DNA from: Lentisphaerota bacterium | GTDB taxonomy: Bacteria > Verrucomicrobiota > Kiritimatiellia > RFP12 > UBA1067 | Reading direction: 5' to 3' | NCBI GenBank assembly: GCA_015061765.1 | Contig: SUVZ01000100.1 | Coordinates: forward strand, 1 to 10,990 | Length of the DNA stretch: 10,990 nt | Part shown: positions 1-6,771 of the stretch, piece by piece | Layout of the letters: each line of letters starts with the position of its first letter | Numbering within the stretch: the first letter of the stretch is position 1 | The notes under the pieces: generated by a model | What the model saw: the letters and a program-made list of their open reading frames with translations, nothing else | Told to the model about the DNA's origin: nothing | Databases searched by the model: none | Position numbers and translations under genes: made by a program

Positions 1-262
1 GCATCCCCTCTTCATCAATCCTGGCCACACCTTCGCGCGCAAGATCGAGATCGTCCATCGAAACCGCCCTGCCGATCACGGCGTCGAAGATGCGGTCGCG
101 GCGCGACTCCTTCGTGGATTCGAACTCCGCGAGGTCGTTCCTGCGTTGCGCAAGGACATCCTGCGCGCGCACGACTTCGCGCCGGGCTGCCGTCAGCTCG
201 GTGGCGGCGCGGTCTTCTCGCATCGTGCGAATCCGAAGCATGCTCTGCAACGCATATGCCAT
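1..262 (-). CDS. sctO: Type III secretion stalk protein SctO (YscO family), 3' end off the left edge
   Basis: The reading frame begins with an ATG that directly abuts the TAA of sctN and stays open to the window edge, giving 87 visible residues. They are highly charged and predicted helical: LRIRTMRED at about residues 9-17, then Ala/Arg/Glu-rich heptads to about residue 50, then a GRAVSMDDLDLAREGV segment near residues 63-78. This pattern (LRxRxxREDRA followed by a long coiled coil and a short G-R-x-V-S-x-x-D-L motif) is what I know of YscO/SctO proteins, the T3SS counterpart of flagellar FliJ, which forms the central stalk of the SctN hexamer and couples it to the export gate. A GGAGG at 274-278, inside the end of sctN, can serve as its ribosome binding site, so translation is probably coupled. 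Position right after sctN is the canonical T3SS order. The family normally has about 150 residues, so a bit over half is visible. FliJ is the alternative, but the companion ATPase looks SctN-like. Confidence 0.85.
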   Translation of the reverse strand, partial: MAYALQSMLRIRTMREDRAATELTAARREVVRAQDVLAQRRNDLAEFESTKESRRDRIFDAVIGRAVSMDDLDLAREGVARIDEEGM

Positions 263-1594
263 TTATGCCACAGCCTCCGATAGTTTCGCCAATGTTTCCG
301 CATACGTAGGGCGTTCGGCAAGTCCTTGCCGCAGGAAGGCATTGACCCTGTCGATTTTGGCGATAGCCTCGTCCGTCTCCCGGTCGGTACCCTTCTCGTA
401 TTCGCCGATCTTGAGGAGCAGCTCCACCTCCTTGTACTTTGCGAGGATTTCGCGCAGATGCGCCGCCGCCTTCTTGTGGTCGGGGTCAATGATCGCATTC
501 TGACAGCGCGAGATGGACTGCAGTATGTCGATCGCGGGATAATGGTTCATCTGCGCAAGCCTGCGGGAGAGGATGATGTGCCCATCAAGGATCGAACGCG
601 TCTCGTCCGCTATCGGCTCCGTCATGTCGTCGCCTTCGACCAGCACGGTATAGAGCGCTGTGATGGACCCCTTAGAGGAGTTTCCAGCGCGCTCCATGAG
701 TTTCGGAAGCTCCGAGAATACGCTTGGGGGAAAACCGCGCCGCGTCGGAGGTTCGCCCGCGGCAAGGCCAATCTCGCGCTGGGCGCGTCCGAAGCGCGTC
801 ACGGAATCCATGAGAAGAAGCACCTTCTTCCCCTTGTCGCGAAAGTACTCGGCAATCGATGTAGCGACATACGCAGCCTTCAGGCGCTCCATTGCGCTCC
901 GGTCCGACGTGGAGCACACAACCACAGACTTCGCCAACCCCTCCTCGCCAAGATCCTTTTCGATGAACTCGCGAACTTCTCGCCCTCGTTCGCCGATGAG
1001 AGCGAGCACCGTTACGTCCGCCTCCGTATTGCGGACGATCTGCGCAAGGAGCGTGGACTTTCCGCCGCCCGCCGCCGCGAAGATGCCCATTCTCTGCCCT
1101 TCGCCGCAGGTGAGGAGTCCGTCAAGGGATCGCACACCGAGAGAAATGGGTCTGGAGATTATCGTCCGCTCAAGGGGATTCGGCGGATCGGCATAGACCG
1201 GATAGTAGCCGTCTGGACGCAGCGGACCTTTTTCTTCCGCATCGATGGGACGGCCCAGTCCGTCAAGCACGCGTCCGAGAAGAGATGCGCCGACCGGCAC
1301 CATGTGCACACGCCGCGTGGGGATCACCTCGGTCTGTGCGGAGATGCCGACCATCGCGCCAAGGGCAGTAAGCAGGACCGTCTCCTTCGTGAAGCCCACG
1401 ACCTCCGCCTGCACCTCGGTGCTTTCCCACGGATTGCGCAGAATGCACACCTCTCCCATCTTGACGCCGGGAACAGAGGCCTTTATGATCGTGCCGACCA
1501 CCTGAATTACCTTGCCCTTGACGTCTATGGGACGCGCATCCGCAACCGCCTGGTCGAGGATTTCTGTTATATATTCAAAAGAATATGCGGACAT
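263..1594 (-). CDS. sctN: Type III secretion system export ATPase SctN (YscN/HrcN family)
   Basis: A complete 443-residue protein of normal length for SctN/FliI. These ATPases sit under the export apparatus at the cytoplasmic membrane, strip chaperones from effectors and energise export. The N-terminal beta-barrel covers roughly residues 22-92 ([22 protein letters not shown]). The Walker A loop is AAAGGGKST at 173-181 (K179, S180). The catalytic-Glu motif GERGREV is at 201-207, and Walker [19 protein letters not shown] spans about 257-274 with D263. The [12 protein letters not shown] segment near 336-347 and the helical C-terminal domain are also typical. The Walker A form AAAGGGKST matches what I recall of SctN better than the flagellar form, and the following gene looks like SctO. 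The start is supported by AAGG at 1602-1605, 7 nt upstream. An extended -10 promoter lies just upstream, and the stop abuts the sctO start. No sctL/FliH-type regulator precedes it; an ABC transporter unit does. Confidence 0.95.
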   Translation of the reverse strand: MSAYSFEYITEILDQAVADARPIDVKGKVIQVVGTIIKASVPGVKMGEVCILRNPWESTEVQAEVVGFTKETVLLTALGAMVGISAQTEVIPTRRVHMVPVGASLLGRVLDGLGRPIDAEEKGPLRPDGYYPVYADPPNPLERTIISRPISLGVRSLDGLLTCGEGQRMGIFAAAGGGKSTLLAQIVRNTEADVTVLALIGERGREVREFIEKDLGEEGLAKSVVVCSTSDRSAMERLKAAYVATSIAEYFRDKGKKVLLLMDSVTRFGRAQREIGLAAGEPPTRRGFPPSVFSELPKLMERAGNSSKGSITALYTVLVEGDDMTEPIADETRSILDGHIILSRRLAQMNHYPAIDILQSISRCQNAIIDPDHKKAAAHLREILAKYKEVELLLKIGEYEKGTDRETDEAIAKIDRVNAFLRQGLAERPTYAETLAKLSEAVA

Positions 1595-1616
1595 GTCTTC
1601 GCCTTATTTTGCGCCC

Positions 1617-1625
1617 ATTATAGCA
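1617..1625 (-). promoter_or_regulatory. Extended -10 promoter element for sctN
   Basis: Read on the minus strand the sequence is TGCTATAAT, a perfect extended -10 (TGn followed by consensus TATAAT). It lies 22 nt before the sctN ATG, and a ribosome binding site (AAGG, 1602-1605) fits between the expected transcription start (near 1610) and the ATG. The -35 position (about 1640-1645) is poor, which is normal for extended -10 promoters. It would allow the secretion genes to be transcribed separately from the ABC transporter genes upstream. Confidence 0.6.
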
Positions 1626-1651
1626 AATAAGAGCTCATACATGTTTGCTAT
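1620..1651. promoter_or_regulatory. Inverted repeat overlapping the sctN promoter (candidate operator)
   Basis: Perfect 8-bp arms ATAGCAAA (1620-1627) and TTTGCTAT (1644-1651) are separated by 16 bp. One arm overlaps the extended -10 element by several bases and the other covers the region around -35. The arms are AT-rich and 24 bp apart centre to centre, which suits a dimeric regulator bound on one face of the helix. As RNA it could also fold as a weak hairpin after the ABC ATPase gene, but no U-tract follows, so a terminator role is less likely. Confidence 0.45.
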
Positions 1652-1676
1652 TTTCCTTTCACCCGGCGTTACTCAA

Positions 1677-2597
1677 TTATAGACCGGAGACGAGGAACGC
1701 CTCTTCAAGCGACTGGCCGGGAGTGACAGACAGGACATCCGTCTGCGCAAGTATCGCCGGGAGAAGAATACGGTTCACTTCGGCGACACCGCCGTCGGAA
1801 GCAATGAATGAACATATCAGAATACGTCTGTCCTCGCGCCACTCCAACGAGATTCCCGGAACGGCGGAGGTCAGCGCAGGAAAATCTGCGGGTCTGGAGA
1901 CAAGAGTGTACGCTATCCTGTCCGTCCAGTGCGTGATTGAAGCGAGAGTATCCATCCTCACAAGACGCCCCTTGCCGATGAGCGCGACGTGCGAGCAGAG
2001 ACGTTCCACATCCTCGAGATTGTGCGACGATACCACGACCGTACGCCGTCCGCGCTGAGCGAGAATGAACCTGCGCATACGGTCCGCCTCCACAGGATCG
2101 AGTCCGTTCAGCGGCTCGTCGAGAAGGACGATCTCCGGGTTGCCGACGAAGCACTGCGCAACCATTGCGCGTTTTCGCATTCCGTGGGAAAGCGTGCGCA
2201 CCGGAGCATTTGAGCGATCCGAAAGGTTCACCGCCGCCAACGCCCCCTGCGCACTTCTGCGCGCCGCCTGCGAAGAAAGTCCCTGAAGGCGTCCGAACCG
2301 GTAGAGAGCATCGTAAGGTGACATCTCAAGCGGTAGCTCCGAGTCCTGCGGCAGAATGGCAATGCGTCCCGAATGACGTTCCGCTTCGAACGGACCGCAG
2401 CCGAGAATGTCAATTTCTCCGGCGTTAGGGCGCAGAAATCCGGCGACAGTCATCATCCATGTTGTCTTCCCGGCACCGTTCTCACCGACAAGGCCCAGCA
2501 CCGAACCGCGCGGCACCGACAGCGTAAGGCCATCCAGCGCACGGCATTTGCCTCGGCGCTTCACGAGATTGCGCGTAACAATGGCCGAGCCGATCAT
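1677..2597 (-). CDS. ABC transporter ATP-binding protein (ABC-2 exporter type)
   Basis: A 306-residue nucleotide-binding subunit. Visible motifs: Walker A GENGAGKTT (38-46), Q-loop Q84 in ILPQD, signature LSHGM (136-140, a divergent LSGGQ), Walker B IVLLDEP (156-162), D-loop GLDP (165-168) and switch histidine H192 in VVSSHNL. About 100 further residues form a C-terminal extension common in ABC-2 type drug, polysaccharide or Cu-processing (NosF-like) ATPases. The reading frame is open for 35 codons further upstream, but ATG at 2597 is preferred: it overlaps the TGA of the permease gene as ATGA and has a near-consensus ribosome binding site 5 nt upstream. It must work with the membrane subunit encoded just before it. 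The substrate cannot be read from the sequence. The gene is followed by an 82-bp gap before sctN. Confidence 0.93.
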   Translation of the reverse strand: MIGSAIVTRNLVKRRGKCRALDGLTLSVPRGSVLGLVGENGAGKTTWMMTVAGFLRPNAGEIDILGCGPFEAERHSGRIAILPQDSELPLEMSPYDALYRFGRLQGLSSQAARRSAQGALAAVNLSDRSNAPVRTLSHGMRKRAMVAQCFVGNPEIVLLDEPLNGLDPVEADRMRRFILAQRGRRTVVVSSHNLEDVERLCSHVALIGKGRLVRMDTLASITHWTDRIAYTLVSRPADFPALTSAVPGISLEWREDRRILICSFIASDGGVAEVNRILLPAILAQTDVLSVTPGQSLEEAFLVSGL

Positions 2598-3499
2598 ATG
2601 TCCCTCCTTGAGAACACTGCTGCACCGGCCATCAGATACACAAGTCCAAGGACAAGAAGATGAAACGAACCCACAGCAAGAGGTGTCGCGGAAAAGCGCC
2701 AAAGGGAATCCTCAGCGGAACTCGGCAGGAACATCCGCAGCTGCAGGACGGCGTCTGGCAGACCGAAATGAGAATGGATGAAACCTATCACCGGTGAACC
2801 GACGGCAAAGATACATATCGCGAATATGCCGAGAGCAGTTGCGCGGCCAGGAGAACTGGTGAAATGCGAGAGCCCCAGCGCAAGGCCGATCCACGCAAGC
2901 GAGAACACCCATGCCCTAACGCCCCATCCCAGCATCGGAAGGGCGAGAGCACCCGCGACATCCGGCGAAAGACGGAAGAACGCCACAGCCACAGCGCCAA
3001 GCGAACTTGCCGCAAGCGCGACGCCGACCATGAACGTCTGCCCGACATACTTGCCAAGAGACCATTCGAGACGAGTCTCGCGGACAAGCATGTAGCGCAC
3101 GGCCCCGGACCGGAGATCGTCCGACACACGCGTGCCGCACACAAGAACGGCAAGGAGCGGCGCACACAGGAACGCGAACCATGCATAAAGAAGCTCCACC
3201 GGATGCCGCCCGAATATGTCGTCCAGCACCGGCCCTTCACCGACGGTCGCCTTCACGATCCTTGCGAAAGGCTTCGACTTCCAAAGCGATTCGGATACTA
3301 CGCCGGTCTTCTCCGACTCCGGTAGCTGAAGCACCGCGGCGAGCTCTCTCTCCATCTTGCCTAAAACCGATATCGATCCGTTCATGCACAGAACCGCAGA
3401 GGCAAGATAGAGAAACAGAATCACGAGCGCACGCCTGCTTCGAATCGCGCCGCTCCACTCCCAGAGTGCTGTGTGCCATATCCTGTAGAGACCTTTCAT
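2594..3499 (-). CDS. ABC-2 type transporter permease subunit
   Basis: A 301-residue integral membrane protein. Hydrophobic segments can be seen near residues 24-40, 103-121, 153-174, 184-210, 219-241 and 274-295, giving the six-helix layout of ABC-2 permeases. A roughly 60-residue extracytoplasmic loop follows helix 1 (about 41-102). The cytoplasmic motif RVSDDLRSGAVRYMLVRETRLEWSLGK (124-150) corresponds to the coupling region of this family, where D-x-x-S-G-T-L-R-x-L-L is usual. The C-terminus FSRRDI also fits. The start at 3499 overlaps the previous gene's TGA as ATGA and has GGAAGGGG just upstream, so three genes are translationally coupled. Only one permease is present, so the transporter would need to be a homodimer of this subunit with two copies of the ATPase. 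Direction is probably export; the substrate is unknown. Confidence 0.9.
   Translation of the reverse strand: MKGLYRIWHTALWEWSGAIRSRRALVILFLYLASAVLCMNGSISVLGKMERELAAVLQLPESEKTGVVSESLWKSKPFARIVKATVGEGPVLDDIFGRHPVELLYAWFAFLCAPLLAVLVCGTRVSDDLRSGAVRYMLVRETRLEWSLGKYVGQTFMVGVALAASSLGAVAVAFFRLSPDVAGALALPMLGWGVRAWVFSLAWIGLALGLSHFTSSPGRATALGIFAICIFAVGSPVIGFIHSHFGLPDAVLQLRMFLPSSAEDSLWRFSATPLAVGSFHLLVLGLVYLMAGAAVFSRRDI
2601..2609 (-). promoter_or_regulatory. Strong Shine-Dalgarno site that fixes the ABC ATPase start
   Basis: AAGGAGGGA on the minus strand, with the AAGGAGG core 5 nt before the ATG at 2597. It lies inside the end of the permease gene. It excludes the longer reading-frame start at 2702, whose first 35 residues are also unlike any ABC N-terminus. 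Confidence 0.8.
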
Positions 3500-4275
3500 C
3501 TGCCCCTTCCGGCACGATGGCCAATGTTCTCAAGTTTTCCCTGCACTCCGATGAGCGGTTCAGCGACACCGGGATCCACGAAGTCCACCATCTGCATGGA
3601 CGACACTTGCGAACGCATGTCGGCCGGAACGCACGAACCTATCTTATCGTATGTTTCGGCCATTATCGCAGTCGTCTCGCCGACAAGCCGCAGACCGAGC
3701 TCCGGAGACATCGTATCGCTCTCCGCGATCAGTTCGGCCACGGCGGCGATGCTGTCGTAGAGACGCTCGTTCATATCCTGCAAAGCCGCATCGAACGCCT
3801 GTTCCTTCTCGCCGGAAAGCTTCAGCCTCTCCTTCCACTGAGCGCGTGCGACATCAACGCGGGTACGCCACAGCTCCTGAGCCTCCTCGATGCGGACGCC
3901 CAGATCCTCGACAGACCGGCGCGGCGGCGTTTTGCGCACGGCAGCGGGAGCATTTGTGACGACAGACGCGGAAGAGCCCTGCCTCTTCGCCACGGCGGCA
4001 GGAGCATCCGTGACCTGCACGCCCTTCCGATCCCTTGTCGGACGCTTCGCCTTCCGCGGGCGGCGCGTCATTTCTGGGATCTTGACGAGATTCGCGAACG
4101 TGTCGAAACCGCCCGCCTTCTTTGCCGAACGGCTACGCTCCTCCTTCACGCTCTCCTGATAGGCGCGAAGCTCTTCCTTGGCTCCCCATGAGCCCACAAT
4201 GAACCCAATCAGGCATACCAACGGAAGCCAAAGCCAGACATTAAACCATGAAGTTGAAATATTCATTGTTTTCAT
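3496..4275 (-). CDS. Membrane-anchored protein of unknown family, coupled to an ABC-2 exporter
   Basis: I do not recognise this 259-residue protein. It has one N-terminal membrane helix (about residues 11-31, rich in W, L, V and I), a strongly basic Pro/Ala/Arg/Lys linker (about 45-120), and a helical C-terminal domain (about 125-240) with repeated charged heptads, for example EEAQELWRTRVDVARAQWKERLKLSGEKE. The linker holds an imperfect repeat, VTDAPAAVAK and VTNAPAAVRK, 18 residues apart. There is no cleavable signal or lipobox, so the bulk could face the periplasm (signal-anchor) or the cytoplasm. Its stop overlaps the permease start as ATGA, so it is probably an accessory subunit of that exporter. 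The helical domain vaguely recalls metal-sensing Spy/CnrX-type proteins (KLSGEKEQAFDAAL resembling LTxEQ), which would suit the RND operon upstream, but this is a guess. The start is uncertain: ATGs at 4293 and 4266 are in frame; 4275 is chosen for the promoter spacing. Confidence 0.75.
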   Translation of the reverse strand: MKTMNISTSWFNVWLWLPLVCLIGFIVGSWGAKEELRAYQESVKEERSRSAKKAGGFDTFANLVKIPEMTRRPRKAKRPTRDRKGVQVTDAPAAVAKRQGSSASVVTNAPAAVRKTPPRRSVEDLGVRIEEAQELWRTRVDVARAQWKERLKLSGEKEQAFDAALQDMNERLYDSIAAVAELIAESDTMSPELGLRLVGETTAIMAETYDKIGSCVPADMRSQVSSMQMVDFVDPGVAEPLIGVQGKLENIGHRAGRGR

Positions 4276-4283
4276 TCTTGCGA

Positions 4284-4292
4284 ATTCTATCA
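4284..4292 (-). promoter_or_regulatory. Extended -10 promoter element for the unknown membrane protein gene
   Basis: TGATAGAAT on the minus strand: TGn followed by TAGAAT, which matches TATAAT at five of six positions. Exactly 8 nt separate the hexamer from the ATG at 4275 and there is no ribosome binding site between, so the transcript would start at or within 2 nt of the ATG. It lies in the 47-bp gap after the adaptor gene, so read-through from the RND operon is also possible. No clear -35. Confidence 0.4.
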
Positions 4293-4322
4293 TAAAAGAC
4301 AGACCGTGCGGAAATTCCGGGT

Positions 4323-5477
4323 TCAGTGTTCGCCTTCGTGGAATGTACCGTCGGCGTGGAAGTGGCCGGCGGACTTTGAACCGCCGGCGGACGGGATCGC
4401 CAGCCTCAATTCATACGCACCGTAGCTCACGACCTCGCAATGATGCGCGGGAAGCCCGTCCACGGCAGTCCATCCGCCGCCGCTTGCGCCAGGAGTCACA
4501 GGAACGGCAATGAACCGCTCGGCGTCATGCAGATCCCTTACGAACACGGTCGGCTGGAGGCCTATGGACACGATGCATATCGACGGCACGGCGGTATGCG
4601 CCGCCTCCGTCTCGTCGGTTACGCACTCGGCGTGCGAACGTTCCCCGGCAAGCGCCTTGACATCGCCAGCAAACAGGACATACACCGGAACAAGCCCCGT
4701 ATCGTCGCCGACGCCAATGCGGATGCGCCCCGGATGAGCCCCGACCTTCGCGGACATCCCGTCCTTGAGATGCAGTGCGTCCGAAGCGGCGACAAGTGCC
4801 TTGAATCTGAGATGGTGCGCCCGCACCGTCTGAATCGCCGCCGCACCGGTCTCAAGCCAGGCCCCGTCCTGCGCGATCAGCGATTCGACCATCCCCTCCG
4901 TCGCCGCCCGCACCGTCACGACACCGTCCTTCTCATCCGCACCCGCAAGCATCGCCTCCCGTTCGGCGCACTTCACCGCAAGTTCGTTCTCCAGCGCGGC
5001 ATTGGGCGTCTTAATCTCCCGATATACCTTCAGGCGCTTCTCCAGGGCCGATATCTCGCGCGAACGGGCAACAAGCTCGGGAGACGTCACCGTGAAAAGC
5101 GGTTCGCCCTTCTGAACGTTGTCGAGCGTCTTCACAAGAAGCGAAAGACGTCCGGCGACCGGAGAAGAGACGACCTTGCGGGCATCCGGTATCAGCTCAT
5201 ACCTTCCGGCGAAAGAGACGGTCGAGGCAACGCGGCGGTTCTCGGCATGGACCGTTCTCAAACCCATCACCTGCTGCACGGCTTTTGTCACGGAAACGGA
5301 TTTCGCATGCCGCCCGGCATTGTGATCCGTCGCGCACTTCGGCCTTTCATGTGCATCTCCACGGCAGTGATGGCCATCTCTGCGTCCTTGACTGCAGCCG
5401 GAACCATGTTCGTGGGCGCAGGCAAGAACAGCGGACAGCAGAGCGGCGGCAACGGCGACATTCATTTTAGGATTCAT
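4323..5477 (-). CDS. RND efflux periplasmic adaptor (membrane fusion) lipoprotein, CusB/CzcB type
   Basis: A 384-residue adaptor linking the inner-membrane pump to the outer-membrane channel. The N-terminus has a short basic start and a hydrophobic stretch ending in VLAC (C20), a lipobox-like cleavage site. Then comes a His/Cys-rich stretch (about 20-58) with HEH, HH and several single Cys and His. The lipoyl/barrel-sandwich half motif SSPVAGRLSLLVKTLDNVQKGEPLFTVTSPEL lies near 109-140, a helical hairpin near 140-190, and beta-barrel and membrane-proximal domains follow. The C-terminal tail (372-384) is again His-rich: HFHADGTFHEGEH. His-rich ends suggest metal binding, as in CusB/CzcB homologues. 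The start at 5477 is chosen for AAGGAG at 5485-5490, 7 nt upstream; the frame stays open to 5618 but that start has no support. It is the last of the three RND genes, 22 nt after the channel gene. Confidence 0.9.
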   Translation of the reverse strand: MNPKMNVAVAAALLSAVLACAHEHGSGCSQGRRDGHHCRGDAHERPKCATDHNAGRHAKSVSVTKAVQQVMGLRTVHAENRRVASTVSFAGRYELIPDARKVVSSPVAGRLSLLVKTLDNVQKGEPLFTVTSPELVARSREISALEKRLKVYREIKTPNAALENELAVKCAEREAMLAGADEKDGVVTVRAATEGMVESLIAQDGAWLETGAAAIQTVRAHHLRFKALVAASDALHLKDGMSAKVGAHPGRIRIGVGDDTGLVPVYVLFAGDVKALAGERSHAECVTDETEAAHTAVPSICIVSIGLQPTVFVRDLHDAERFIAVPVTPGASGGGWTAVDGLPAHHCEVVSYGAYELRLAIPSAGGSKSAGHFHADGTFHEGEH

Positions 5478-5484
5478 GTTTCTT

Positions 5485-5490
5485 CTCCTT
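5485..5490 (-). promoter_or_regulatory. Shine-Dalgarno site that fixes the adaptor start
   Basis: AAGGAG on the minus strand, 7 nt before the ATG at 5477 and inside the 22-nt gap after the channel gene stop. It decides between the true start and an upstream in-frame ATG at 5618 that would overlap the channel gene by over 100 nt. Confidence 0.75.
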
Positions 5491-5499
5491 GATTCCGGA

Positions 5500-6771
5500 T
5501 TAACGGTTGGCATTACTGTTGACATTGAATTTTTCAAGTTCGGCGGCGGCAAGCGCCACATCACGCCGCCAGTCGGCATGGGCGAGTTCAAACCCCATGA
5601 TCTCTTCGCGCACGTCAAGATATTCGAGCGGGGTCAATTCGCCGGCTTCCGCCAACCTGTCGGCCTGTTCGCGTTCACTTGTCGGGACAGGCGGATGCTC
5701 CAGAAGCCGGACAAGATTCGCGCGCGCCTCGGCCGCATCGCACACGAGCGAACGCCAGACGTCTATCGCCGCAAGCCGCGCGCCATCCCTTGCGCCTTCG
5801 GCCTCGGCAATCCCCTTGCGGTTCCGGTTCCACAACGGAAGGGAGATGCCGGCCACCAGACCGAACCTGTCCAGTCCCTCTTCATTCACGTAGGCCGGAC
5901 CAAGTTTCAGGTCGGGGTACTGTCTGCGGATCTCGGCGTGGAGCGCGTGCTCCGTTCCGTCCAGGCGCACAAGCGCCGCCATTACCTTGGGATGCTTCAC
6001 GAGTTCGAGAGGATCGTCCTTCGCATTCGGCATCGGCACCTCCTTGGTTTCGTCAAGCGCGATATGGATCTGCGTTCCGGGGCGAAGTCCTGACAGCCGC
6101 AGGAACGCGATCTCCGTGGCTGCGGTCTCCTTCTCGTTCTCCATGATGTCGTGGCGCAGCGCATGCATTCTGCGGCGCACACCTGCGAGTTCGGTGGAGG
6201 TGACCTCGCCGGCCTCATGAAGCCTCTCGACGTTCGCCCTCGCGCTTTCCGCCCGTCCGTCGGCGTTCCACTCGCGAAGCATCTTACCGCGTCTGCGAAG
6301 GGCATACAGGCGTATCGCCAGTTTCCTCGCCTCCGCCGACACATCCGCCTCAGACGCCCGTATGTCCGCGGCATCGGCCGCGGCATATGCCTGCGCCGCC
6401 TTTTCGTCAAGCGCAAGCGCCCCCGAAAGCGGAATCGTGAACGCAAGAGATCCGCCGCCGAGGAAAGGATGTCCGCTCGGATTGACGATGCGCATCACAT
6501 CGAAGTCAAGTTCGGGATCCTCCCACCAGCCAGTCTCCCTTGCAACCCTTGACGATTTCGCCGCCTTGAGACGCATGGCGTTCAGTTCGCGGTTTCCGAT
6601 CAGCGCGACGACAGCGGCATCTTCAAGCGTGCCGATGCGAAGTTCATTCGTCACCCCCGCGCGCGCCTCCAGCTCCCAGTCGATGGGCTTCGGTTCATAC
6701 GAACGGCAGCCCGCCGCGAACGAAGCGGCAAGCGCCGAAAGAAAGAGCAGATTTGCGTTCATCGTTTTCAT
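5500..6771 (-). CDS. Outer-membrane efflux channel lipoprotein (TolC/CusC/CzcC family)
   Basis: A 423-residue protein. Residues 1-21 form a lipoprotein signal ending in FAAGC, so C22 would be acylated. The mature part is mostly amphipathic helix with two similar halves, as in outer-membrane factors. Recognisable pieces are the early LEDAAVVALIGNRELNAMRLKAAKSSRVARETGWWEDPELDFDV segment (about 49-92), which matches the start of the OEP repeat in CzcC-type proteins, and the second-half equivalent YPDLKLGPAYVNEEGLDRFGLVAGISLPLWNRNRKGIAEAEG (about 290-331). As a trimer it forms the exit duct of the RND complex. The start overlaps the pump's TGA as ATGA and has GGAG 8 nt upstream, so it is translationally coupled to the pump. 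A second in-frame ATG three codons later is possible. I am confident of the family; the metal specificity lies elsewhere. Confidence 0.92.
   Translation of the reverse strand: MKTMNANLLFLSALAASFAAGCRSYEPKPIDWELEARAGVTNELRIGTLEDAAVVALIGNRELNAMRLKAAKSSRVARETGWWEDPELDFDVMRIVNPSGHPFLGGGSLAFTIPLSGALALDEKAAQAYAAADAADIRASEADVSAEARKLAIRLYALRRRGKMLREWNADGRAESARANVERLHEAGEVTSTELAGVRRRMHALRHDIMENEKETAATEIAFLRLSGLRPGTQIHIALDETKEVPMPNAKDDPLELVKHPKVMAALVRLDGTEHALHAEIRRQYPDLKLGPAYVNEEGLDRFGLVAGISLPLWNRNRKGIAEAEGARDGARLAAIDVWRSLVCDAAEARANLVRLLEHPPVPTSEREQADRLAEAGELTPLEYLDVREEIMGFELAHADWRRDVALAAAELEKFNVNSNANR

Noticed and set aside
326..1630. A 434-codon open frame on the plus strand opposite sctN
   Set aside because: It is the antisense shadow of a clear SctN gene in GC-rich codons; the product is Arg/His-rich, has no recognisable domain and no ribosome binding site.
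2598..2702. N-terminal extension of the ABC ATPase by 35 residues
   Set aside because: The extension overlaps the permease gene by more than 100 nt, is Cys/Ser-rich and unlike ABC proteins, and a near-perfect ribosome binding site precedes the internal ATG at 2597.
4310..4320. Near-palindrome CGGAA-A-TTCCG after the adaptor gene as a terminator
   Set aside because: With a one-base centre it cannot form a useful hairpin, and the T-run that follows on the minus strand is only four bases and about 15 nt away.
5478..5618. N-terminal extension of the adaptor by 47 residues
   Set aside because: It would run into the channel gene and bury the lipoprotein signal; AAGGAG 7 nt before 5477 fixes the start.
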